This document shows, piece by piece, positions 49,701 to 57,169 of a stretch of DNA of 64,000 nucleotides. The translations under genes were made by a program, and so were the position numbers. The first letter of the stretch is position 1. Each line of letters opens with the position of its first letter. The notes below the pieces were generated by a model. The model was not told the DNA's origin and searched no databases. It was given only the letters and a program-made list of their open reading frames with translations. This stretch comes from Mayfieldus sp038040285 (GTDB lineage: Bacteria > Actinomycetota > Thermoleophilia > Solirubrobacterales > 70-9), in the NCBI GenBank assembly GCA_038040285.1, contig JBBPIN010000011.1:1-64000 (forward strand). Reading direction: 5' to 3'.

Positions 49701-51256
49701 TCATAGACCTCGTGAACGCCGAGCTCCTCAATGGCCACGATTTCCTCTTCCCGAAGATCGGGGCATGCCTTGGGGTTCCGAAGGTCGAGCGACTCGAGGA
49801 GCTTGGCCTGCTTCCGCTCATCCACGAAGCCGACCAACTCCACAAAGCGCGCGCGCTCTGAGCCGATGCTGATGCTTAGCTCATGAAGGTCATGTCGGTT
49901 AGGACGGGGCTCCCGCTTATGTGTCCTACGGGAGTGGATACCAATTGAGTTCAGGAGGATCTGAAGATCCTCGGTCCAGCGCTCACTAATGACTGCAAAT
50001 CCGATCCTCGCGTTCTCGTATCCACCGTCCCGACGCACGGTGACGTAGCCGTCAGCCTGGAAGACACTCTTGAGATAAGCGGCGATCTCGTCATGCGTCG
50101 CTGTCCATAGGCGGGCTGGAACGCGGATATCCGCTCCGCGACCAAGCAACTCCCAGTCCTCGACGAAGTCACGGAGAGCCTCGCCGTAGAGCCGGATCCG
50201 TCGCACCCTGGTTTCCTGCGTGTCCGCATCGCGAACCTTCCGGTGGACGTTTGGGAAGGCGACATCGAGGTTTTCGATCACCCAGTCGAATTCATCATCA
50301 CTCGCAACCTGGAACTCCAGGGTCAAGGACCTGTTCGTCCCACGTCGGTACTGACCCACGAATCCATCGGCCTGAAGCCAGCCGGCAAGTGCGGCTTCTG
50401 CGCGATCGATCCGCGTCTGCTCGTCGATTGACTCCAATCGATCCAGCCCATCGGATTCCTCGAGGCCGCTCGATCCCGCTGCAACGAGAGCGCGCTCGGC
50501 CACCTTTGCCCGGTGTGGATGGAGGTGGAGGTGCATGCCCGGGCCAAGCTGATCCATGCGGAGCCACTGCGGCCGTGTCCGCCGCTCTTCAACGGCCTTC
50601 ACAAGATGATCCGGAGTCGCCTCTATGAAACTGCCATTTCGAAGCCTTGCTCGCAGAACGGGCTTGCGGCCGTTGGCCTTGACCGCGACGACGCGAGTTA
50701 CCCCGTGTGCGTCGTAGACCTCACGGGCGATCTGGTCTCCTTCTACGATCTCGCCGATCGGAACCATTCCGTTGGGCGTCGAAACAAGCGCGTGATATGG
50801 CTGGCAGGCCGAGCACTGTGGGCGCTCCTCGAAGCCGACGTTGAACCAGACCGGGGAGTTGAAGGCTGCCTTCTGGTGCAGCAGGATCGAGGTCAGCTCG
50901 GCCTCGAAGGCGTCGCCGTCGTCTGAGCTCGCGAAGTAGCCGCCTTCGCGACCCCAGCCGGCGATCGTGCCGGCGACCCGGCGGATCATCTGCTTGACCG
51001 AGCGCTCACGCTGTTCGGTTCCGAGCTGACCCCGGAAGTACTTCTGGGCGACGATGTTGGTCGCGTTCTGCGACCAGCTCTTGGGGAACTCGACGTCGCG
51101 CTGGTCGAAGGCGGGGTCCTCCGGATCGCCGATCAGGGCGTGGCGGTCCTCCCACTCGATCTCGTCGAAGGGATGGACGTCGGGAGAGCTGAAGCGACGT
51201 TCGATCGCCAGGCCCTGGCCTGTAGTCGTGGGGGTGCTAGCGGCGCTCTTCGCCAT
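46754..51256 (-). CDS. nrdJ: Vitamin B12-dependent ribonucleoside-diphosphate reductase with two inteins
   Basis: 1500 residues from ATG 51256, chosen because AGGAGAG lies 6 nt upstream; the frame is also open from 51283. Removing two inteins (residues 151-536 and 744-911) gives 946 residues, normal for NrdJ. The cysteines are a redox pair (CSAC-FIL and DSACNL) and the radical Cys in NASNPC-SEYM. The C-terminus carries a Cys-rich tail (ACDQCGGMMQRTGSCYTCSSCG) for reduction by thioredoxin. The enzyme uses adenosylcobalamin to make dNTPs, so it needs no oxygen-made radical. The nrdR gene is 24 bp upstream. Neither half is active until both inteins splice. Confidence 0.95.
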   Translation of the reverse strand: MAKSAASTPTTTGQGLAIERRFSSPDVHPFDEIEWEDRHALIGDPEDPAFDQRDVEFPKSWSQNATNIVAQKYFRGQLGTEQRERSVKQMIRRVAGTIAGWGREGGYFASSDDGDAFEAELTSILLHQKAAFNSPVWFNVGFEERPQCSACQPYHALVSTPNGMVPIGEIVEGDQIAREVYDAHGVTRVVAVKANGRKPVLRARLRNGSFIEATPDHLVKAVEERRTRPQWLRMDQLGPGMHLHLHPHRAKVAERALVAAGSSGLEESDGLDRLESIDEQTRIDRAEAALAGWLQADGFVGQYRRGTNRSLTLEFQVASDDEFDWVIENLDVAFPNVHRKVRDADTQETRVRRIRLYGEALRDFVEDWELLGRGADIRVPARLWTATHDEIAAYLKSVFQADGYVTVRRDGGYENARIGFAVISERWTEDLQILLNSIGIHSRRTHKREPRPNRHDLHELSISIGSERARFVELVGFVDERKQAKLLESLDLRNPKACPDLREEEIVAIEELGVHEVYDIQTDSGEYLSNNVAVHNCFILSVEDTIESILDWNTKEGMIFRGGSGSGINLSNIRSSVEPLSKGGLASGPVSFMRGADAWAGTIKSGGKTRRAAKMVVLNVDHPDIEDFVWCKAREEEKAAALRDAGFDMSIDGEGFTSIQYQNANNSVRVTDEFMTAVENGGEWELLARTTGEPTKKLDARGLMRQISDAAWRCADPGVQYDTTINRWHTCPESGRINASNPCCFVGGTLVRTDEGLLSFDELHQRSVAGEDLPFADSFAAGSPQSGQISRVWVAGTTSHLVEVETEDGASLRCTPEHRFLTVEGDYVEAQSLRVGTALRAVVDAPVPVGAANPHELTPDVTPRSSESLISEVRHVELDTPVQVFDLEVPGFENFSVTSEDSVHMGVVVHNSEYMHVDDSACNLASLNLMRFRREDGSFDVDDFMHAVDIVFLAQEIVVGFSSYPTEGIARNANAFRQLGLGYANLGALLMSDGLPYDSDQGRAVAAAITALMTGRAYRRSAEIASAIGPYDEYELNREPHNDVMRMHRDAAYEIDESLVEDGLLHAARHEWDDAVALGEQHGYRNAQATVLAPTGTISFLMDCDTTGIEPDFSLVKFKELVGGGQMTIVNRSVPLALRTLGYSEPQIEQIEAYVNENGTIIGAPELADEHLPVFDVAVGERAISHTGHIDMMAATQPFISGAISKTVNLPQSAKIEDIADAYARGWKGGLKALAIYRDGSKTAQALRTDAQQEKEAAIEAEVAQRVPQRRKMPRERESITHKFSIAGHEGYITAGKYEDGSIGEIFLTDIGKEGSTLRGMMNAFATAISIGLQYGVPLEVFVKKFSYMRFDPEGITTNPEIPFAKSMPDYIMRWLASRFIADPDYLEELGILTPDVRARREAEDAGLDAEAGNGGGDGHSKGENGHTKGGNGSGDGSPEAKAESESVPAAEALTDTPPVRPAAMSGPELGPACDQCGGMMQRTGSCYTCSSCGNNTGCG
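48524..49027 (-). mobile_element. Intein 2 in NrdJ, 168-residue mini-intein
   Basis: Starts at Cys (CFVGGTLVRT) and ends at His-Asn (VVVHN), with Ser as the +1 extein residue. Block B is CTPEHRFLTV; block F/G is VFDLEVPGFENFSVT. There is no LAGLIDADG pair, so it is a mini-intein with the endonuclease lost or never present. It is inserted directly after the radical cysteine of NPC, splitting NPC from SEYM. Confidence 0.95.
49649..50806 (-). mobile_element. Intein 1 in NrdJ, 386 residues, with LAGLIDADG endonuclease
   Basis: The intein starts at Cys (CQPYHALVST) and ends at His-Asn (VAVHN), with Cys as the +1 extein residue. Splicing block B is EATPDHLV; block F is VYDIQTDSGEYLSN. Two dodecapeptide motifs of a homing endonuclease are AALAGWLQADGFVG and IAAYLKSVFQADGYVTV, with the acidic residue at the end of each. 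It sits between CSA and CFIL, so the +1 Cys is the redox Cys of the enzyme. The DNA has visibly more A/T at third positions than the flanking gene, which suggests a later arrival. Confidence 0.95.
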
Positions 51257-51279
51257 CGGGGTCTCTCCTCTGATCGGGG

Positions 51280-51777
51280 TCATGCGGGGGACTCCGGAGA
51301 ATCGCTCTTGGTGCGGACGGAACCGGCGGGCAAAGATCCTGCAAATTCCGAATCTGCTGCGAACACCGAGTCGACCTTCGAGGAGAGCGTCCCGGCGAAC
51401 TGAAGGTAGGCGCCCCGGTCCACGTCGCGCAATCCATTCAGGCAGAGCTCCCCGATCGCCCCGGTCGGCAGCTCTCCACCGGCCTCGATGATAGTAGTTT
51501 GGGCGTTGTCGGCGATCGCGTCGATCTCGGCATCCGAGACCCGGCGCTTGTGGGCGGCGCGGGCCAGCCCGTCGCGCAGCTTGGCGCGGTCGAACGGTTG
51601 GCGGCGGCCGTTCCGCTTGCGGACGAAGAGCGACTGCTCGTAGCGCTCAAAGGTGGTGAAGCGATACCCGCAGGCCGAGCACTCGCGGCGGCGCCGGGTT
51701 GTCGCGCCGGTCTCGGCGCTGCGGCTCTCGAGGACGCGGCTGCTGGCTTCGCAGAGGGGACAGTGCACGCAGCACAT
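51280..51777 (-). CDS. nrdR: NrdR transcriptional repressor
   Basis: 165 residues from ATG 51777; GTG 51768 gives the usual VHCPLC start. Zinc ribbon: HCPLC and CSACGYRFTTFERYE; ATP-cone: FVRKRNGRRQPFDRAKLRDGLARAA (cited in parts), about residues 45-135. The C-terminal 30 residues are a low-complexity tail absent from most NrdR proteins. NrdR senses ATP/dATP and represses ribonucleotide reductase genes. It is transcribed ahead of nrdJ, and NrdR-box-like sites lie in its own promoter. Confidence 0.95.
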   Translation of the reverse strand: MCCVHCPLCEASSRVLESRSAETGATTRRRRECSACGYRFTTFERYEQSLFVRKRNGRRQPFDRAKLRDGLARAAHKRRVSDAEIDAIADNAQTTIIEAGGELPTGAIGELCLNGLRDVDRGAYLQFAGTLSSKVDSVFAADSEFAGSLPAGSVRTKSDSPESPA

Positions 51778-51778
51778 T

Positions 51779-51835
51779 CTACTAGTTATAGAGCCAATTT
51801 CCTTTTTACAGAGCTAAAAACACCACATATAGCGG
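51779..51835. promoter_or_regulatory. Two NrdR-box-like sites upstream of nrdR
   Basis: Site 1 at 51820-51835 (ACACCACATATAGCGG) matches 12 of 16 positions of the NrdR consensus. Site 2 at 51779-51794, read on the minus strand (GCTCTATAACTAGTAG), matches 10 of 16 and overlaps a -10-like TATAAC just before the nrdR start. The centres are 41 bp apart, near four helical turns, which suits cooperative binding. Autoregulation of nrdR-nrdJ is inferred. Confidence 0.6.
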
Positions 51836-51907
51836 TGAACTGTTCGCGCCTGCGCCAATCACCGGTTGCTCACACACCGCGGCGCGGTCCGCCGTTAGGC
51901 TGGCTGC

Positions 51908-52729
51908 GTGGCCGATCAACTGCGAAGGGGCACGGAGCGAATGGGCGAGCGGGTGGACGCCGCCCGCGATGCGATGGGCGAGCGTGCGACGGCAGCCCGC
52001 GAGGCGATGGGCGACCGAGCCACGGCCGCCAAGGAAGCGGTCGGCGATCGTGCGACCGCCTCCCGCGAGGCGGCCGCCGACGCGATCGCGGCGGTCAAGC
52101 CGCGGCTGCGCGGCGTCTCACACGAATGGGCGTTCTTCGTCTCGCTGTTCCTCGGCGCCGGCCTGATCCTCGCCGCCAAGACGCCGCGCGCGACGCTCGC
52201 GGTGGCGATCTACGCGGTCAGCCTCTCGGCGCTGTTCGGGACCAGCGCTCTCTATCACCGGGTCAATTGGCAGCGGCCGAATGCCCGTCGCTGGATGCGC
52301 CGCCTCGACCACTCGATGATCTTCGTGCTGATCGCCGGCACCTACACGCCGTTCGCGCTGCTGGTCCTGCATGGCGCTCTCGCCAGCGCAATCCTGGTCG
52401 TCGTCTGGGCCGGTGCCGTGGCCGGCACGATCGTGGAGATGATCTGGATCGAAGCCCCGAAGTGGGTGACCGCGATCATCTACCTGTCACTTGGCTGGGT
52501 GGCGATCGTCGCCTTCCCGGAGCTCTGGCAGAAGCTCGGGGTCGGGGGGGCGCTGCTGGTCGCCGCCGGCGGGCTTCTCTACACCGTGGGCGCCGTCGTC
52601 TACGCGACCCAGCGGCCCAACCCCAACCCGGCCGTGTTCGGATACCACGAGGTCTTTCACCTGCTCGTCATCGCGGCGGCCGCGGCGCAGTTCGCCGCCG
52701 TCGCCTTCTTCGCGCTGCCGGCGCAGTAG
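51908..52729 (+). CDS. Haemolysin-III/PAQR-family membrane protein with N-terminal 11-residue repeats
   Basis: 273 residues from GTG 51908. Seven membrane helices with the HlyIII signatures SLSALFGTSALYHRVNW, RRLDHSMIFVLIAGTYTPF and YHEVFHLLVI, whose His and Ser/Asp residues bind metal in the PAQR family. Before the core, residues 12-55 are four copies of an 11-residue unit (MGERATAAREA and variants), which would make an amphipathic helix. The family may act on membrane lipids; a hydrolase role is suspected but not shown. Confidence 0.85.
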   Translation: MADQLRRGTERMGERVDAARDAMGERATAAREAMGDRATAAKEAVGDRATASREAAADAIAAVKPRLRGVSHEWAFFVSLFLGAGLILAAKTPRATLAVAIYAVSLSALFGTSALYHRVNWQRPNARRWMRRLDHSMIFVLIAGTYTPFALLVLHGALASAILVVVWAGAVAGTIVEMIWIEAPKWVTAIIYLSLGWVAIVAFPELWQKLGVGGALLVAAGGLLYTVGAVVYATQRPNPNPAVFGYHEVFHLLVIAAAAAQFAAVAFFALPAQ

Positions 52730-52744
52730 CCCTGGCACTCGGTG

Positions 52745-53491
52745 CTAGCCGCTTACCGTCGTGGCTGTCTGCTTCGCGGCCTCGATCCGCGCCAGCACCT
52801 CGGACTCGCGGCCCTCACGGACCAGCTGCACCGGGTCGGGATCGCCGTTGACGATTCCCTCGAAAAACTCCTTGCGGTCCTGGTAGGTGGGAAGCGTCGC
52901 CTTCGCCCAGCCGCGGGCGTCGTTGAGCATCACCGCGAGGCGGGCGTAGGGCTCGCCGAAGGCCTCGGCGATCTCGCGCTTCATCCGCTTCGCCAGCGCC
53001 GGTGAGGCACCGGCGGTTGAGATCGCGATCGCCAGCGGGCCGCTGCGCACGATCGCCGGGAGGATGAAGTTGCAAAGCGGCGGCACGTCGACCACGTTGA
53101 CCAGCATCGAGCGCGCCTCGGCGTCCTCGTAGACGCGGATGTTGACCTCGCTCTCGTTGGTCGCGGCGATCGCCAGAAAGGTGCCCTCGAGGTCGGAGCG
53201 ACCGGCGTACTCGCGCCGCTCCCAGGAGATCGAGCCCTCGGCGGCATATTCCTGAAGCGCCGGCAGCGCATCGGGGGCGATCAGCGTCACGTCCGCATCG
53301 CAGAGCAGCAGTCCCCCGACCTTCTCGAGGCCGATGTCGCCACCTCCGACGACCACGGCGCGGCGCCCCTTCAGCTTCAGGCAGGCGATGTAGAGCGGGG
53401 TCTCGAGCATGTCGCGCACGCACGACTGGTCGCAGATCCCCTTGCGGAGCTGGCACACGCACTCTTTGCCGGCATAGGCCTGGGCGGGCAT
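52745..53491 (-). CDS. Precorrin-2 dehydrogenase/sirohydrochlorin ferrochelatase-type protein
   Basis: 248 residues if ATG 53491 is used; ATG 53410 (MLETPLYIACLKLKGR) matches the usual start. The Met8/CysG N-terminal domain is plain: RRAVVVGGGDIGLEKV for NAD, AIAATNESEVNIRVY, and PLCNFILPAIVRSGPLAIAIST with the catalytic region. The first 27 residues are Cys-rich (ECVCQLRKGICDQSC) and look like a small metal site if translated. The enzyme oxidises precorrin-2 on the siroheme or cobalamin path. No CysG methylase domain. B12 use by NrdJ may be relevant. Confidence 0.8.
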   Translation of the reverse strand: MPAQAYAGKECVCQLRKGICDQSCVRDMLETPLYIACLKLKGRRAVVVGGGDIGLEKVGGLLLCDADVTLIAPDALPALQEYAAEGSISWERREYAGRSDLEGTFLAIAATNESEVNIRVYEDAEARSMLVNVVDVPPLCNFILPAIVRSGPLAIAISTAGASPALAKRMKREIAEAFGEPYARLAVMLNDARGWAKATLPTYQDRKEFFEGIVNGDPDPVQLVREGRESEVLARIEAAKQTATTVSG

Positions 53492-53494
53492 GGG

Positions 53495-53962
53495 TCAAAG
53501 GTTAGAAGCCGAGCGGTGGCGGCGGACGGCGACCACGGCGGCGGTGGCCAGTGCCGCGCCCAGGACGACGATCAGCGCCGCCAGCACTCCCGGCAGCGCT
53601 GGCCCTGTCTCGGCAGCGTGAACGGCGAGTGGGTGCGGGGCCGCTGGACCCGGCGAGCCGTCGGCCGCGGCCACCTCGTTCTTGGTCGCGGCCGCCGCGG
53701 GGGCAGTGCCGCAACCGGTTGCGATCTGCTCGAGTGCCGCGTTGATCGCATCGGTGAATCCCGGGTCGTACTCGCGAACGTCGGCCGGGATGTCGGTCAA
53801 TCCACTGCCCAGCTCGCTCGCCGAGTAGGCGCAGCCGTCGATCACGCCGTCGGCACGGTAGTCGTCATAGAGGGTCTGAAAGTCGGCCTGCGCGGGGGCC
53901 ACCAGCAATAGTGCGGCGGCAGCGGCCGCGATGGTCAGCGTCGCGAGAAGGCGGGGGCGCAT
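53495..53962 (-). CDS. Secreted protein with a C-terminal membrane anchor
   Basis: 155 residues: signal peptide (LTIAAAAAALLLVAPAQA), a region of about 70 residues with three Cys (DGCAYS, TGCGTA), then a Pro/Ala-rich linker and a final membrane helix (GVLAALIVVLGAALATAAVV) with a basic end (RRHRSASNL). It resembles surface proteins kept by a C-terminal anchor. No function is assigned. Divergent from the O-antigen-ligase-like gene. Confidence 0.7.
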   Translation of the reverse strand: MRPRLLATLTIAAAAAALLLVAPAQADFQTLYDDYRADGVIDGCAYSASELGSGLTDIPADVREYDPGFTDAINAALEQIATGCGTAPAAAATKNEVAAADGSPGPAAPHPLAVHAAETGPALPGVLAALIVVLGAALATAAVVAVRRHRSASNL

Positions 53963-54012
53963 CCCGGCAACACCTTAGGGCCTCTTGCTTGCGGTCAACT
54001 AGATTGCGCGCG

Positions 54013-56091
54013 ATGGAAGCGGTGACTGTGGCCGGGCGGGCCCGTTTGGCGCGTGGTCGGGAGGCGATCTCGGCCTGGGGCCTTGGCGCCTGGCTACTGG
54101 CGCTGCTCGTCTTCGCGGGCATCTATGCCGCCTTCAACAATGGGGCGACGGCGATTCCCCAGGAGAGCAGGTTGCAGGTTGGCATCGCTGCCATTGGGCT
54201 GGTCTGCGGGCTTGGTCTCGCCGCGGGTGGGCTGCGGGCAGGCCGGGCGTCGCTGGCCTGGTTCGGTGTCGCGGTGCTCGGTAGCTTCGCCCTGTGGAGC
54301 GCGCTGTCGACGCTGTGGTCGGCGGCTCCGGACCTGAGCTGGCTCGCCGCCAACCGGGCGATCGTCTACTCCGTGGTGATGGCGGTGGCAATCGTTGCCG
54401 CCTCCAGCACACGCGCCGCGCCGCGCGGCGTCGCGGTCGGCATCGCCGCCGCGTCACTGCTGGTTGCGCTGTACGCGCTGGGCGGAAAGATCTTCCCGGG
54501 GCTGCACTTCGCCTTCTTCGACCTCAACCCCGGCAACGAGTTCGCCCGCGTGCGCGAGCCAATCGGATACTGGAACGCGGTCGGGATCCTCTGCGTGATG
54601 GCGGCGCCGGTGTGCATCTGGCTAGCCGCCTTCCCGGAGGCCGCAGTGCGGCTGCGGATCGGTGCGCTGCTGGCGCTGACCGTGTTCGTGCTCACCACCG
54701 CGACCACCTACTCCCGCGGTGCCCTGCTCGCCTATGTGGCAGTGCTGGCGGTGATGGTCGGCGCCGGTCCGCAGCGCCTGCGCCGCCTTGCGGTTGGAGT
54801 CGGCGCGATCCTCGCCGCGCTGCCCTCGATCGTGATCGCCTTCGGTTTGCACGACCTCTCGGCGGGAGGCCTGTCGCTACACGACCGAGCGGGAGGCGGA
54901 GCGATCCTCGGCCTGGTGCTGCTGCTCAGCCTCGCCGCGGTGGCGATCGCCGGGCGCGAGCTGTTGCGGGTCGAGGGAAGGGTGCGCTGGACGGCGCGCC
55001 ACTCGCGCTTGGTCTGGCGCGGGCTGGCGGCGGCTGTCGCCGGCCTGTTGATCGTCGGGGTTGGCGCGCTGACCGTGTCCAGCCGCGGGCTGACCGGCGA
55101 GATCTCCCATCAGGCCGACCTCTTCAAGCAGCCCAAGGCCGGGCCCGGGAACGATCCCAGCCGCTTGATCTCCTCCAATGGGTCCAATCGCTGGATCTGG
55201 TGGCAGGAGGCCCTCGGCGCCTTCAGCGACAAGCCATTGGGCGGCTGGGGGGCGGGTTCGTTCCCGGTCGTCCGCTACCTGTACCGCCGTTACGACGCCC
55301 CGGTTCGCTCCACCCACAGCGTCCCGCTCCAGTTCCTCTCGGAGACCGGGTTGGTCGGCGCTTTGCTGGGGCTCGGTGGCCTGGCATTGCTGGGTGCCGC
55401 GGCGGTGCGCAGGGTGCGAACCTCGAGCGGCATCGAGCGCTCGGCGCGGTTGGCGCTGCTGGCGGCCGCCACCGCCTGGGCGGTTCACTCGCTGGTCGAC
55501 TGGGACTGGGAGATCCCGGCGGTGACGATCCCGGCGTTGGTCGCGCTCGCTGTCGCGGCGGCGCCGTCGCCGGACGGCAACTCGACGGCCGGCAATCCGA
55601 CCGTCCCTCGCCGACCAACCCCGGTCCTGCTCGCCGTAGCCAGCGCCCTGGCCGCGGTGTTGCTGGCGGCCTCGGTGGCGCTGCCGTCGCTGGCCGAGAC
55701 GAAGCGGGTGCAGTCGCTTCGCAACGCCGGTAGCGGCTCGTTTCACGCGGCCACGGCCGACGCCGACCTCGCGCACAAGCTCGATCCGCTCAGCGTCGAG
55801 CCCCTGTTCACCGAGGCGAGCATCGCCCGCAGCCGCGGCGATGACTCCGAGGCGGCGTCGCTGCTCGCCGAGGCGACGCGATTGCAGCCCGACAATTTCG
55901 AGACCTGGCAACGGCTGGCGGCGCTCGAGGCGGCGCTCGGCGACTACGCCGGAGCGGCGCGGGCGATTCGTCGCCAGGCCGAGGACAACCCGCTCGCCTT
56001 CCAGGCGCGTCCCAACGTCGGCGATCTGCTCTATTCGCTCGAGGTGCCACCGCAGCGCTCGCCGACCGCATTCGGCACCCCGCCGCCTTAG
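54013..56091 (+). CDS. O-antigen ligase-like (Wzy/WaaL) membrane protein with TPR tail
   Basis: 692 residues from ATG 54013. About twelve membrane helices, with the large outer loop typical of O-antigen ligases after residue 340 and the motif GGWGAGSFPVVRYLYRRY followed by STHSVPLQFLSETGLVGALL. The C-terminal 120 residues carry two TPR-like units (SVEPLFTEASIARSRGDDSEAASLLAEA; cited in parts). The family joins or polymerises surface polysaccharides in the outer leaflet. The neighbouring epimerase and glycosyltransferase fit. Confidence 0.85.
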   Translation: MEAVTVAGRARLARGREAISAWGLGAWLLALLVFAGIYAAFNNGATAIPQESRLQVGIAAIGLVCGLGLAAGGLRAGRASLAWFGVAVLGSFALWSALSTLWSAAPDLSWLAANRAIVYSVVMAVAIVAASSTRAAPRGVAVGIAAASLLVALYALGGKIFPGLHFAFFDLNPGNEFARVREPIGYWNAVGILCVMAAPVCIWLAAFPEAAVRLRIGALLALTVFVLTTATTYSRGALLAYVAVLAVMVGAGPQRLRRLAVGVGAILAALPSIVIAFGLHDLSAGGLSLHDRAGGGAILGLVLLLSLAAVAIAGRELLRVEGRVRWTARHSRLVWRGLAAAVAGLLIVGVGALTVSSRGLTGEISHQADLFKQPKAGPGNDPSRLISSNGSNRWIWWQEALGAFSDKPLGGWGAGSFPVVRYLYRRYDAPVRSTHSVPLQFLSETGLVGALLGLGGLALLGAAAVRRVRTSSGIERSARLALLAAATAWAVHSLVDWDWEIPAVTIPALVALAVAAAPSPDGNSTAGNPTVPRRPTPVLLAVASALAAVLLAASVALPSLAETKRVQSLRNAGSGSFHAATADADLAHKLDPLSVEPLFTEASIARSRGDDSEAASLLAEATRLQPDNFETWQRLAALEAALGDYAGAARAIRRQAEDNPLAFQARPNVGDLLYSLEVPPQRSPTAFGTPPP

Positions 56092-56128
56092 CGGGCGGCC
56101 CGGGTCGCCGCGGCCCCCGAACCGATCG

Positions 56129-57061
56129 TCAGACCGATTCCAGCGTCTGCGCCAGACCCTCGCGCAGCTCGGTGGACGCCCGCCAGCCAAGCCCCTCGGC
56201 GGCGCGCGAGCAGTCGAGCGCGATCCGCTGCACCTCTCCGGTGCGCGGCGGAGCGAACTCGGGCTCGAAGTCTTCGACGCCGCCGAGCTCGCGCAGCAGC
56301 TCGACCAGCTCGAGGACGCTGGTCTCGCACCCGGTGCCGATGTTGAAAGCGCCGCTCGCCTCGCCCGATGCCGCCGCCAGCGCCGCGTCGACGACGTCGG
56401 CGACGTAGACGTAGTCGCGGGTCTGGGCGCCGTCGCCGTACACGGTCGGGGCTTCCGATGCCTGGAGCCGACCGCAGAAGATCGCGATCACACCCGCCTC
56501 GCCCAACGGGTCCTGACGCGGGCCGTAGACGTTGCCCAGCCGCAGGATCACCCCCGAGAGTTCGTAGAGGCGTCTATATAAAGAGACATAGCCCTCGGCG
56601 GCGAGCTTGCTCTGGCCGTAGGGGGCGAGCGGCTCCTCCGCCGCGTCCTCGCCGAGCGGCAGATCCCTCCCCTCGCCCTCGCCGTAGATCGCGCCGCCGG
56701 TGGAGACGAACACGAAGCGCTGCGATCCGGCGACGCGGGCCGCATCGAGCAGATTCGCGGTGCCGCCGACGTTGATGTCGGCGTCGAAGGCCGGATCGGC
56801 AACCGAGCGGCGCACGTCGATCTGGGCGGCGAGATGGAAGACCAACTCGGGCTTTCGCTGCTGTGCCAGCTCGGTCATCGCCGCGTTGTCCCGAACGTCC
56901 GCCTCGACCAGCTCGGCGCCGCCCTTCAGGGCGGCGGTGAGGTTCTCGCGCCGGCCGGTCGAGAGGTCGTCGACCACCGTCACCTCGTCGCCGCGCGCCA
57001 GCAGAGCATCGACCAGATTCGAGCCGATGAAGCCCGACCCCCCTGTCACCAGAGATCGCAT
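56129..57061 (-). CDS. NAD-dependent UDP-sugar epimerase (GalE-like)
   Basis: 310 residues with extended-SDR signatures: VTGGSGFIGSNLVDALL, the Asp-ending strand VVDDLSTG, FVSTGGAIYGEG with the Ser/Thr site, and YGQSKLAAEGY for Tyr and Lys. GNVYGPRQDP and DYVYVADVVDA match the UDP-glucose 4-epimerase branch. The exact sugar (galactose, glucuronate or N-acetyl forms) is not fixed by sequence. Convergent with the ligase-like gene. Confidence 0.9.
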   Translation of the reverse strand: MRSLVTGGSGFIGSNLVDALLARGDEVTVVDDLSTGRRENLTAALKGGAELVEADVRDNAAMTELAQQRKPELVFHLAAQIDVRRSVADPAFDADINVGGTANLLDAARVAGSQRFVFVSTGGAIYGEGEGRDLPLGEDAAEEPLAPYGQSKLAAEGYVSLYRRLYELSGVILRLGNVYGPRQDPLGEAGVIAIFCGRLQASEAPTVYGDGAQTRDYVYVADVVDAALAAASGEASGAFNIGTGCETSVLELVELLRELGGVEDFEPEFAPPRTGEVQRIALDCSRAAEGLGWRASTELREGLAQTLESV

Positions 57062-57169
57062 AAGCGGCCATTCTGCCTGCCCTCGCGGGCGTTTTGGTGC
57101 AGGCCGCCGGAATTGGGCCTGTTGAGCCGATTGCTACCCTCGCCGACCCAAACGAGTGTTTGAGTCTCG

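Noticed and set aside
46754..51256. Frameshift or chimera explaining the long NrdJ frame
   Set aside because: The two inserted blocks have intein start, block B, block F and His-Asn end, and removing them restores a continuous NrdJ sequence.
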